A DNA stretch of 64,000 nt from Duganella rivi (GTDB lineage: Bacteria; Pseudomonadota; Gammaproteobacteria; Burkholderiales; Burkholderiaceae_D): the NCBI RefSeq assembly GCF_009857435.1, contig NZ_WWCK01000003.1, positions 682,001-746,000 of the forward strand, in the 5' to 3' direction. The notes under the pieces are model-generated. The model was not told the origin of the DNA. It saw nothing but the letters and a program-made list of their open reading frames with translations, and did not search any database. How positions within the stretch are numbered: the stretch's first letter is position 1; each line of letters begins with the position of its first letter. Positions 8,485-17,900 of the stretch are shown in pieces. The translations under genes and the position numbers were made by a program.

Positions 8485-9977
8485 ACACCAGCTTCAAGGC
8501 CAGTACGCCGCTCGGCAACAAGACCCTGTCCGAGCTGGGAGACTGCACCCGTCGGCGCGGCGACATGCCAGGCTTCGCCAAGGCCATCACCGCCATTCTC
8601 GGCGCCATGCGCGGCGAGGACGAGCAAGAATTCAATATGACCCGCACCGTGTTGTCCGACCCGGTGTTGACGCAAAAGGTGCTGCGGCTGGCCAACAGCG
8701 GCATGTACTCGGCCTTCGGCCAGCACGTGAACACGGTATCGAAAGCGGTGCTGGTGCTGGGCACGGAAGCCATCGGCCACTTGGCGCTGGGCCTGAAACT
8801 GATTGAAGAATTGGCCGCCACATCAACCGACACCACCATCGCCCATATCGAAATGGAGAAGGCGGTGCTGGCCGGGATCGTGGCGCAGCAAATCGCCTTC
8901 ACCGCCGAAAGCCGCCATGGCGAAGAAGCCGTGGTGTGCTCCATGCTGCACACGCTGGGCCGCATGATGCTGACCTTCTACATGCCGGATCGCTGGCACG
9001 AGCTGCAGCGCCTGGCCGATCAATCGCAGCGTTCGGTGGAAGACGCCGCGCCGGAACTGCTCGGCCTCTCGCTGGAAGAAATCGGCCACGCCGCCGCGCT
9101 GCATTGGGGCTTGCCTGCGTCGCTGCTGAACGGCATGCGCACCGTCGGCCCGGCCGAAGCAGGCGCGGAAGTTTCGCCATCCGACTGGATCGCCGGCCTC
9201 TCGACCATGGCCGCCAGCTGCGCCGAATCGTTGTGGCATGACGACGCGGAAGGCGCGGAAAAAGTGAAGCAGCTGACCGAGAGCTACGCCGCCATGCTGG
9301 GTGTGGAAGCGCCGAACCTCATGAACGCCATCGAGCAAGCCAAGGTGGTGGCGGCCAACGACTTGACTATCGCGCCCCTGTCGCGTCCCGCCGAACGCCG
9401 CGCCAAGGCGCTGGCCAAGACGCGCCAGCGCGCCGCCGGCAACAAGATCCTGCTCAGCGGCCTGGCCGATATGCGCGACGTGCTCGATACCGCCAGCCCG
9501 GGCCAGATGGTGCAGATCGCGCTGGAGACGGTGTACAAGGGACTGGACTTCTCGCGCGCGGTGGCCTTTGTCCGCAACCGCAAGGACAACCAGTACGCGG
9601 CCAAGATCAGCTTCGGCGAAGGCACGCGCGAGCTGCTGGCCGGGATGACTTTCGACGACGCTTACGAACCGAATGTATTTCACGCAGCGCTCAATAGCGA
9701 CCGCGTGATCTTCATCGAAAACGCGCGCGACGCCAAGTTCGCCGCCAAGCTGCCGCTGTGGTGGAAGACCTCCTTGTCCGAGGCGCGCAGTTTTGTGATT
9801 CTGCCGCTATCGGCCAACGGCCAGCCGGCCGGTTTCCTGTACGGCGACTGGGACGATTCCTTCCCGCCGATCTCGCTGAGCGCCACCGAGTTCTCGCTGC
9901 TGAACGATATGCGCGCGATGGTAGTGCGCGCAGTGGAACGCCGCCACGGCATTGCGCCGGAAGCGGTCACGCGTTAA
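8481..9977 (+). CDS. HDOD-GAF signalling protein
   Basis: A 498-residue soluble protein. Residues 25-230 are an HDOD domain (MTRTVLSDPVLTQKVLRLAN, SKAVLVLGTEAI), a fold related to HD phosphohydrolases but usually without the metal-binding HD pair. Residues 315-490 look like a GAF sensory domain (ILLSGLADMRDVL at its start). HDOD proteins act in signalling and motility control. The four-base overlap with the upstream GGDEF-EAL gene indicates coupled translation and probably a shared c-di-GMP pathway. Its stop abuts the stop of the convergent MFS gene. Confidence 0.85.
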   Translation: MNTSFKASTPLGNKTLSELGDCTRRRGDMPGFAKAITAILGAMRGEDEQEFNMTRTVLSDPVLTQKVLRLANSGMYSAFGQHVNTVSKAVLVLGTEAIGHLALGLKLIEELAATSTDTTIAHIEMEKAVLAGIVAQQIAFTAESRHGEEAVVCSMLHTLGRMMLTFYMPDRWHELQRLADQSQRSVEDAAPELLGLSLEEIGHAAALHWGLPASLLNGMRTVGPAEAGAEVSPSDWIAGLSTMAASCAESLWHDDAEGAEKVKQLTESYAAMLGVEAPNLMNAIEQAKVVAANDLTIAPLSRPAERRAKALAKTRQRAAGNKILLSGLADMRDVLDTASPGQMVQIALETVYKGLDFSRAVAFVRNRKDNQYAAKISFGEGTRELLAGMTFDDAYEPNVFHAALNSDRVIFIENARDAKFAAKLPLWWKTSLSEARSFVILPLSANGQPAGFLYGDWDDSFPPISLSATEFSLLNDMRAMVVRAVERRHGIAPEAVTR

Positions 9978-11129
9978 TTAGTGCCCGTCTCGCTGCTGCC
10001 AGCGGAACGACAGCATGGCAGCCAGCGCGGACAGCAGCACCAGCACCGAGGCCAGGTAGTACACCGACTCGGCGCCCGCCCTGTCCCACCACTGCGCCAG
10101 GAACAAACCGCCCAGCGAGCCGCCGATGCCGTACGAGATGCTCATGTACAGCGCCTGCCCGCGCGCCTGCAACGGCCCTGAGAACCAGCGCTGCAAGGAC
10201 ATCACCGAAGACGAGTGATGCAGCGCGAAGGTCGCCGCGTGCATCACCTGCGCCAGTATCAGCAGCCACAAAATATGCGAGCCGAAGCCGATCATCAGGA
10301 AGCGCACCACGGCAATCCCCAGCGCCAGGTACATCATGCGCATCGCGCCCCAGCGCTTGAACAGCGGCGCCTGGAAGTAGAACAGCAGCACCTCGGCCAG
10401 CACGCCCAAGGACCACATGGCGCCGATCACGGTCTTGCTGTAGCCATTGCGCTCAAGGTAGAGCGAATAGAAGGTGTACAGGGCCGTATGCGCCGACACC
10501 ATCAGCGCGGTCGAAGCGAAGAAGGCGATCACCTCGCGCCGGCGCAGCAGCGACATTAACGGCGGCGGTGCGGTCTTGTGCGTGCGGCGCGGCACATCGC
10601 GCAGGCGGAACGCAGCAAGGATGGTCGCCACCAGCAGCGCCGCGGCCACCCACGGCAGCGTGATGATGCCGTAATGCTCCAGCGCCAGCGAGGCCAAGGT
10701 CACGGAGACGATAAAGCCGATCGAACCCCACATCCGAATCCGGCCATAGTAGGTCAGGTCGCCCTTCATCTCGGACAGCATCAGCGCTTCGCAAATCGGC
10801 GCTTGTCCGCTGGTGAATAGGTTGAGGATCACCATGGCCAGCATGAAGTGGCCAAAGGTGCTGCCGAAGAAGAAGCCCGAGAATCCCACCAGCGCGGCAA
10901 AGCCGGCCAAGCGCAGCACCAGCACGCGGCGGTCGTAATGATCGGCGACGTAGCCCCACACATTGGGACCGACGATGCGCAGCACCTGGATCATCGACAT
11001 CAGCACGCCGATCTGCGCCACGGTCATGCCTTTATCGGCAAAGAACAGCGTGGCGTAGGTGCTCCAGGTTCCAGCGTGTGCGTAGTAGCAGAAGAGGAAT
11101 AAGGCGAAGCTGAAAGCTTGCGCGGGCAC
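9978..11129 (-). CDS. MFS transporter
   Basis: A 383-residue membrane protein with about 12 hydrophobic segments, of the MFS_1-like/HcaT-like group. The first transmembrane helix starts at once (MPAQAFSFALFLFCYYAHAG) and a loop motif between helices 2 and 3 reads GYVADHYDRR. The substrate cannot be told. It begins three bases after the aroC stop and is on the same strand, so it is very likely cotranscribed with aroC, which hints at but does not prove a link to aromatic compounds. It ends one base from the stop of the convergent HDOD gene. Confidence 0.88.
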   Translation of the reverse strand: MPAQAFSFALFLFCYYAHAGTWSTYATLFFADKGMTVAQIGVLMSMIQVLRIVGPNVWGYVADHYDRRVLVLRLAGFAALVGFSGFFFGSTFGHFMLAMVILNLFTSGQAPICEALMLSEMKGDLTYYGRIRMWGSIGFIVSVTLASLALEHYGIITLPWVAAALLVATILAAFRLRDVPRRTHKTAPPPLMSLLRRREVIAFFASTALMVSAHTALYTFYSLYLERNGYSKTVIGAMWSLGVLAEVLLFYFQAPLFKRWGAMRMMYLALGIAVVRFLMIGFGSHILWLLILAQVMHAATFALHHSSSVMSLQRWFSGPLQARGQALYMSISYGIGGSLGGLFLAQWWDRAGAESVYYLASVLVLLSALAAMLSFRWQQRDGH

Positions 11130-11132
11130 TGC

Positions 11133-12230
11133 TTACAACTCGATATTCGGCGTGGAGACTTTGACGTCGCCGCACTGCGCGCGGTGCATCAGCGCGTGGT
11201 CGATCAGCACCAGCGCCAGCATCGCTTCCGCAATCGGCGTAGCGCGGATGCCGACGCATGGATCGTGGCGGCCGAAGGTTTCCACCATCACCGGGTTGCC
11301 GTCCTTGTCGATCGATGGACGCGGGGTGCGGATCGACGACGTCGGCTTGATCGCAATCGACACCGTGATGTCCTGGCCGGTGGACAGGCCGCCCAGCACG
11401 CCGCCGGCGTTGTTGCCGACGAAGCCTTGCGGCGTCAGCGGATCGCCGTGCTCGGTGCCCTTCTGCGCAATCGATTTGAAACCGGCGCCTATCTCCACGC
11501 CCTTGACGGCGTTAATGCCCATCATGGCGTAAGCGATATCGGCATCCAGCTTGTCGTAAATCGGCTGGCCCAGGCCGACCGGGATATTCTGCGCCACCAC
11601 GTCGATGCGCGCGCCGATCGAGTCGCCGGCCTTGCGCAGCTCATCCATATAAGTTTCCATGCTGGCGATCACGCCGGCGTCGCCGGTGGCGGCAAAGAAT
11701 GGATTGTCCGGCACATGCTTCCAGTCCTCGAACGGCACCACGATATCGCCGAGCTGGCTCATGCAGCCCTTGAACACCGTGCCGTACTGCTGGTGCAGCC
11801 ACTTCTTGGCAATCGCCGCCGCGCCCACCACCGGCGCCGTCAAACGCGCCGACGAGCGGCCGCCGCCGCGCGGATCGCGGACGCCGTACTTGTGCCAATA
11901 GGTGTAGTCTGCATGACCAGGACGGAAGCTTTCGGCGATGTTGCCGTAATCCTTGCTGCGCTGGTCTTCATTGCGGATCAGCAGCGCGATTGGCGTGCCG
12001 GTGGTCACGCCCTGGTACACGCCGGACAGGATTTCCACCGTGTCCGATTCCTGGCGCTGGGTCACATGGCGCGAGGTGCCCGGTTTGCGGCGATCCAGTT
12101 CTGGTTGTATATCCGCTTCAGACAACGGTAATCCCGGTGGGCAGCCATCGATCACACAACCAATCGCAGGACCGTGCGACTCACCAAACGTAGTAACGGA
12201 AAACAATTTGCCAAAAGTATTACCGGACAT
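11133..12230 (-). CDS. aroC: chorismate synthase
   Basis: A 365-residue enzyme of the shikimate pathway that turns 5-enolpyruvylshikimate-3-phosphate into chorismate using reduced FMN. The three family signatures are visible: [18 protein letters not shown] near residue 16, [16 protein letters not shown] near 125, and [17 protein letters not shown] near 335. Length matches the bifunctional-independent (FMN-reductase-requiring) bacterial type. The start [16 protein letters not shown] is canonical. The MFS transporter follows three bases after its stop. Confidence 0.98.
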   Translation of the reverse strand: MSGNTFGKLFSVTTFGESHGPAIGCVIDGCPPGLPLSEADIQPELDRRKPGTSRHVTQRQESDTVEILSGVYQGVTTGTPIALLIRNEDQRSKDYGNIAESFRPGHADYTYWHKYGVRDPRGGGRSSARLTAPVVGAAAIAKKWLHQQYGTVFKGCMSQLGDIVVPFEDWKHVPDNPFFAATGDAGVIASMETYMDELRKAGDSIGARIDVVAQNIPVGLGQPIYDKLDADIAYAMMGINAVKGVEIGAGFKSIAQKGTEHGDPLTPQGFVGNNAGGVLGGLSTGQDITVSIAIKPTSSIRTPRPSIDKDGNPVMVETFGRHDPCVGIRATPIAEAMLALVLIDHALMHRAQCGDVKVSTPNIEL

Positions 12231-12494
12231 AGGAAAAGAATCTTCGGAAAAAAGGTGGAAAGTCCCCCATTCTACCAGCCGCTACCCCGTGGCGTCCCGT
12301 CCACACAATAATTTCCACAAAGCAAGTTTCGCTTGGTAAAATATCATTCTTTTGATACAAGTATGCTGCAACTTGTACACTGACTTGCAGAAGTGCGCAC
12401 AAGCTTCGGTTGAATGCCATGAAAACCGCATTCTTTTTGACAATTCGCTATATACTTGAACGCAAGAACACCGAGTAATCTGGAGAAGCTACAC
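12231..12494. promoter_or_regulatory. divergent control region, aroC / REC-DUF3369-GGDEF-EAL
   Basis: A 264-base gap between divergent genes, AT-rich in its right half. TTGACA at 12437-12442 and TATACT at 12451-12456 are present but only 8 bases apart, so they are not a promoter pair. An in-frame TTG at 12456 would add 13 residues to the right-hand gene, but the ATG at 12495 has the better ribosome site (TGGAGAA). No other gene is seen. Confidence 0.4.
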
Positions 12495-14756
12495 ATGCCC
12501 CCACCGGTCACACCCCTTGAGCAATCCAAGGATGATCAAGACGATTTGGTATTCTTAGAAGAGCATCCGGTTGCGCCTGCTACGACGGGCGCGCGCAATG
12601 TTTGGCGGGTCATGATTATCGATGACGATGAAGACGTCCACTCGACCACCACCTTTGCGCTCGGTAACCTCGATATGCAGCATCGTCCGCTCGAATTCGT
12701 GCACGCGTATTCGGCTGGGCAAGCACGCGAATTGCTCAAGCACGAAAGTGAAATCGCCGTCATCCTGCTTGACGTGGTGATGGAACAGGACGATGCCGGC
12801 CTGCACCTGGTGCGCTACATTCGCGAGACCCTGAAACTGCACGACGTGCGCATCATCCTGCGCACCGGCCAGCCGGGCTACGCCCCTGAAATCGACGCCA
12901 TCCGCGATTTCGACATCAACGATTACAAGACCAAGTCGGAGCTGACCCGCATCAAGCTGTTCACCACGGTGACGGCGGCGATCCGCTCCTACGAGCAAAT
13001 CCGCAAGATCAACGACAGCCGCCGCGGCCTGAACCAGATCGTCCACGCCAGCACCCAGCTGATGACGCTGCACGGCGTGCAGAATTTCGCGGCCGGCGTG
13101 CTGGCGCAGATTGCCGACCTGCTGGGGCAAGAAGCCAACGGCGTGCTGTGCGTGCAGGAGTGCCCGGACACCGGCTGCCACGAGCTGATGGTAATGGCCA
13201 CCGCCGGCACCTACCGCCATCTCGACAATATCACCCTGACCGTGCGCGAAGACCCGCGCATCCACGACGCCATCGAGCACGCGCTGGCGCAGGGCCGCAA
13301 CGTCTATGGGGCGGACTTCATCACGCTGTACTTCGCCGGCAAGGCTAGCCGCGATTTCGTGGCCTTCCTCGAAGTCAAGCGCGCCGTCACCGAAATTGAT
13401 GAGCGCCTGCTGGAGGTATTCTGCAGCAACGTCGCAGTGGGACTCGATAACGTCGAGCTGGTGACGCATTTGCACAACGCGGCCTTCTACGACCAGCTGT
13501 CCAAGCTGCCGAACCGCACGCGGCTGGTGGAAATCCTCGACACCACCCTCGCCGGCCCGGCGCGTGAAGACGCCACCTTGTCGCTGGTCGACCTCGACCA
13601 CTTTGCCGAAACCAACGACGCGCTCGGCCACCAGTTTGGCGACATGCTGCTGATCGCCGTCGCCGGCCGGCTGCAAACCGAGCTGGGCGGACAGCTGACC
13701 GTGGCCCGCATCGGCGGTGATATTTTCTGCGTGCTGGGCGACTCCTCGCAGGTGAATCCTGGCGCCATTCTCAGCCTGTTCCAGCGTGCGTTCAGCATTG
13801 ATGGGCAGGATGTGCAGCTGTCGGCCACGCTCGGCCTGGTGCGCCTGAGCGAGCACGAAGGCAGCGGCGCCGATGCGCTGAAAGACGCCGACATTGCCCT
13901 GAAACGCGCCAAGTCGCAGCAGCGCGCCGGCCACTTCTACTTCTCGCGCTCGATGGGCGTGGAGATCCGCGAGCGGGTGCGCATGATGCACGCGCTGCGC
14001 ACGGCGTTTGGGCAGAACCAATTGTTCGTGGTGTACCAGCCGCAAATCGACCTCGCCACCCGCCGCCCGGTCGGCGCCGAGGCGCTGCTGCGCTGGCAAA
14101 CGCCGGACGGCAAGTTCATCTCGCCAGACCGCTTCATCCCGATTGCCGAGTATTCCGGGCTGATTATCGACCTTGGTGAATGGGTGATGCGCACCGCCTG
14201 CCGCGAGCTGGTGGATCTGCGCAAGGCCGGCCACCATGATTTCATGATGTCGATTAACGTCTCGCAGGTGCAGTTCCGCCACCCGCACTTCCTCGACATG
14301 CTGCGCAAAGCGCTGGAAGACACCGGCGCGCCGCCACAGAACATCGAGCTCGAAATCACCGAATCGATGGCGATGGAAGAGCCGGATTTGCTGATCAAAA
14401 TGCTGGGCCAGATCAAGCAAACCGGCGTCAGCATCGCGATAGACGACTTCGGCACCGGCTTCTCGTCATTGTCGTACTTGCAACGACTGCAGATCGACCG
14501 GCTGAAAATCGACCGCGCCTTCGTCACCGAAATTACCGGCTCGGCGCGCGGCAGCAGCATTGCCGAAATGGTGATCCAGCTGGGCCGCAATCTCGGCCTG
14601 GCCGTGATCGCCGAAGGCGTGGAAGACGAGCGCCAGGCGCAAATCCTGCAATCGCTGGGCTGCCCGCTGGCCCAGGGCTTCCTGTTCGCCCGCCCAATGA
14701 CCGCCACCGCCCTGAACGGCTGGCTCAGCAACGATGCGCTGGAGGGCGCGGCTTAA
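12495..14756 (+). CDS. response regulator REC-DUF3369-GGDEF-EAL
   Basis: A 753-residue protein: REC domain (about 36-160, acidic IIDDDED and phospho-acceptor Asp93 in LLDVVMEQDD), DUF3369 sensory domain (about 175-320, opening RRGLNQIVHASTQLM), GGDEF-like domain (330-480) and EAL domain (490-745). The GGDEF motif is GGDIF, so cyclase activity should be lost, although the metal Asp is kept (VDLDHF). The EAL domain has EALLRW, INVSQVQF, EITES, DDFGTGFSS, LKIDR, AEGVED and QGFLF, so it should be an active c-di-GMP phosphodiesterase driven by phosphorylation. No cognate kinase is adjacent. A terminator follows directly. Confidence 0.92.
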   Translation: MPPPVTPLEQSKDDQDDLVFLEEHPVAPATTGARNVWRVMIIDDDEDVHSTTTFALGNLDMQHRPLEFVHAYSAGQARELLKHESEIAVILLDVVMEQDDAGLHLVRYIRETLKLHDVRIILRTGQPGYAPEIDAIRDFDINDYKTKSELTRIKLFTTVTAAIRSYEQIRKINDSRRGLNQIVHASTQLMTLHGVQNFAAGVLAQIADLLGQEANGVLCVQECPDTGCHELMVMATAGTYRHLDNITLTVREDPRIHDAIEHALAQGRNVYGADFITLYFAGKASRDFVAFLEVKRAVTEIDERLLEVFCSNVAVGLDNVELVTHLHNAAFYDQLSKLPNRTRLVEILDTTLAGPAREDATLSLVDLDHFAETNDALGHQFGDMLLIAVAGRLQTELGGQLTVARIGGDIFCVLGDSSQVNPGAILSLFQRAFSIDGQDVQLSATLGLVRLSEHEGSGADALKDADIALKRAKSQQRAGHFYFSRSMGVEIRERVRMMHALRTAFGQNQLFVVYQPQIDLATRRPVGAEALLRWQTPDGKFISPDRFIPIAEYSGLIIDLGEWVMRTACRELVDLRKAGHHDFMMSINVSQVQFRHPHFLDMLRKALEDTGAPPQNIELEITESMAMEEPDLLIKMLGQIKQTGVSIAIDDFGTGFSSLSYLQRLQIDRLKIDRAFVTEITGSARGSSIAEMVIQLGRNLGLAVIAEGVEDERQAQILQSLGCPLAQGFLFARPMTATALNGWLSNDALEGAA

Positions 14757-14777
14757 ACCGCGTTCCCTGCCCTGCCC

Positions 14778-14808
14778 AAAAAGCCGCGTTGATCGCGGCT
14801 TTTTTATT
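14778..14808 (+). terminator. intrinsic terminator
   Basis: AAGCCGCG and CGCGGCTT form an 8-bp stem around TTGAT, followed by a run of T. It ends the REC-DUF3369-GGDEF-EAL transcript; with A residues on the left it could work both ways. Confidence 0.88.
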
Positions 14809-14931
14809 TCCCGAGCGAAAATGTAGAGTCTTTCTTCGCAAGTGTAACGAAAAGTGACAATTGTTAGAATCGTCACCCATATTGCATGGTATCCTCCCGC
14901 GCTAACATAGATTGATTAAAGGAAAAACAAC
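14809..14931 (+). promoter_or_regulatory. upstream region of the RTX giant
   Basis: This AT-rich 123-base region must carry the promoter of the RTX gene. It includes an inverted repeat, GTGAC at 14854-14858 and GTCAC at 14872-14876 with a 13-base spacer, a possible regulator site. The ribosome site AAAGGA lies around 14918-14923, ahead of the GTG start. I cannot assign a confident sigma-70 box pair. Confidence 0.35.
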
Positions 14932-17900
14932 GTGGCGAGCTTTCAGGGAACCAGTGGCAACGACAGCTTGGTAGGCAGCAGCGGTAACGACACCCTGAAG
15001 GGCCTTGCAGGCAACGATACCCTCAAAGGTGGCCTGGGCGCCGACCTGCTGGATGGTGGCGACGGTAATGATGTATTCAGCGCCGACGACGATAGCGGCA
15101 GCGACACCATGCTCGGCGGCAGCGGCAACGACACCTTCAACCTCAGCTACAATTACGCCCACACCTTCGCCTCCAGCACAGTGGCCAGAATCGATGCTGG
15201 CGACGGCGACGACACCATCAACGTCAGCTTTGCGCAATGGGCCTACGCCAAGCAGCCCGAGGTCACCGGCGGCGCCGGCGCCGACACTTACGCCTTCGGC
15301 TACTGCGCCAGCTTCCAGCCCCTGACGGTGACCGATTTCACGGTCGGCGCCGGCGGCGATCGGATTGATCTGCGCTACCTCTACCAGGAGTTCGGCAGCA
15401 ACTACAACGGCTACCACGGCGGCAATCCCTTCGCTACCGGCCAGCTCAAGCTAGTCCAGGTCGGCAACGACACCCAGGTGCAAGGGCTGGGCTACTACAA
15501 CGGCTACGTCCAGACCATCCTGGTGCTGAAGAACGTCACGGCCAGCAGCCTGACCAGCGCCAACTTCGTCGGCGACTGGAACCCGGACGGCTCGGCCATC
15601 GCCGGCAAGGTCGTCACCTCGGGCCAGACCTCGGCTATCTCGCTGGTGGGCGACGTCTTCAACGACACAATTACCGGCAACAGCTATAACAACACCCTGT
15701 ACGGCTTTGGCGGCGATGACTTGCTCAACGGCGGCAGCGGCAACGAATACCTGTTGGGCGGCTATGGCAACGACACCTTGCACGGCGGCGCCGGCGATGA
15801 CACCCTGAGCGGCGACGAAGGCAACAACCTGGTCGACGGTGGCGACGGCAACGACCTGTTCTACGCCAATAGCGGCACCGGCGGCGGCCAGGATACCCTG
15901 CTGGGCGGCGCAGGGGACGATGTGTTCGAATACAGCGTGCGCAAGCTGGAAGCCACGGCCACCGGCGGCGATGGCCAGGATACCTACCGCCCCAGCTACT
16001 ACAGCTACTATGGCCGCTACCTGCCGACCAACCTGAACGTGACCGACTTCACCGCCGGCGCCGGTGGCGACAAGATCGACCTGATGACGCAGCTCAGCTA
16101 CAGCACCAGCTACGCTGACGGCAATCCATTCAGCGCGGCCAACGGCTACCTGCGCGTGATCCAGGACGGCGCCGACACCAAGATCCAGATGGACATGGAT
16201 GGCGCCGCCGGCGCCAACTACACCTACACCACCATCCTGACGCTGAAAAACGTCACCGCCAGCACGCTGACCGTCGACAACTTCGTCAACGGCCTGAAGC
16301 CCGACGGCTCACCGATCATCGGCGTGGTGGCCAGCGTCAGCGGCGGCAAGCTGCTGGCCGGCGCCAAATTCGACGACCAGTTGACCGCCATCAGCGGCGC
16401 CAACACCCTGGTGGGCAATGGCGGCGACGACCTGCTGGTGGCCGGCAGCGGCGACGCCAACGGCCTCGGCGACCAGTTGCAAGGCGGCAGCGGCAACGAC
16501 ACTCTGGTCGGCGGCAACGCCAACGACAAGCTCACCGGTGGCACCGGCAACGACCTGCTGCAAGGCGGCGGCGGCAATGACACCCTGGTCTCCGCAGGCA
16601 ATGAAGCGCTCGGCAACGACACCCTGCAGGGCGGCGATGGCGACGACCTGTTCATCGTCGGCCAAGGCACGGATCGCGCCCAGACTGTCGCCACGGGCGG
16701 CGCCGGGCGCGATGTGTTCCAGCCCTCCGCGTATCAATACGGCGCGGATGGCGAGCATCACTATGCCTTCACGGTCAGCGACTTCGTGGCCGGCGCCGGC
16801 GGCGACCTGATCGACCTGAGCGCCATCCTGCAGGGCAGCGGCTATACCGGCGGCAATCCCTTCAGCGCCGACCAAGCGTACGTGCGCCTGGTGCAGGTGG
16901 GTGCCGACACCGTGGTCCAGTACAGCTGGGGCGCCGGCGTCCACGACGACTATGCGACCGTGCTGGCCTTGCAGAATGTCGACAAGAGCACGCTCACGGC
17001 CGACAACTTCATCGATGGCCTGAAGCCGGACGGCACCCACATCGCCGGCCTCAACCTGACCACCAGCGAGACCGTCAACCAGCTTGAAGGCGCCAGGTTC
17101 GACGACACCCTGACCGGCACCGGCGGCGGCAACCAGCTGTCCGGCATGGGTGGCGACGACCGCCTGCAAGCGGGCGCCGATGCGCAAGGCCTGGGCGACA
17201 CGCTGTCTGGCGGCTACGGCAACGATACCCTGCTCGGCAGCGACGGCAACGACAGCCTCAACGGCAACTCCGGGACCAACCTGCTGCAAGGCGGCGCCGG
17301 CAACGACACCCTGGTCAGCGCGTACGACAGCATCAACGATACGCTGGATGGCGGCGCCGGCAACGACCTGTTCACTATTTCCCAGAGCGGCACCGGACAA
17401 GCCGCCACTGCGCGCGGCGGCGATGGCAACGACCGTTTCGCCACCCATATCGTTGAGGATGGCCTGGCCGCCATCTTGAGCGGCGGCAGCGGCAGCGATA
17501 CCTACATCCTGAGCACTGATCTCACCCTGATCGACGGCCACGTCGACATCAGCGACTTCACCGCTGGCGACGGCGGCGACATTCTCGACATCACCCAACT
17601 GATGAGCGGCGCCGCCTACTACGGCTACACCGGCGGCAACCCGCTCAGCGAAGGCTACTTCCTGCGCCTGGAGCAAAGCGGCGCCGATGTCCTGCTGAAA
17701 TTCGACCTGATTGGCCGCGGCGCCAGCGGCATGTACACGGTGGCGCTGCTGCGCAATGTCAACCTGGGCGACCTGACGGCGCAAAACATGATCGGCGCCA
17801 ATCCCAAGGGCGACGTGGTGCCCGGCGTGCTGGCCGAAGGCACGACGGCCGGCGAGCACCTTGACGGCGGCTACTTCAACGATACGCTGCATGGCAACGG

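Noticed and set aside
12437..12456. TTGACA and TATACT before the REC-DUF3369 gene
   Set aside because: The 8-base spacing is not usable by sigma-70.
12555..14420. Long antisense open frame across the REC-DUF3369-GGDEF-EAL gene
   Set aside because: It is a GC-rich shadow of a gene with clear domains; no start signal or motif.
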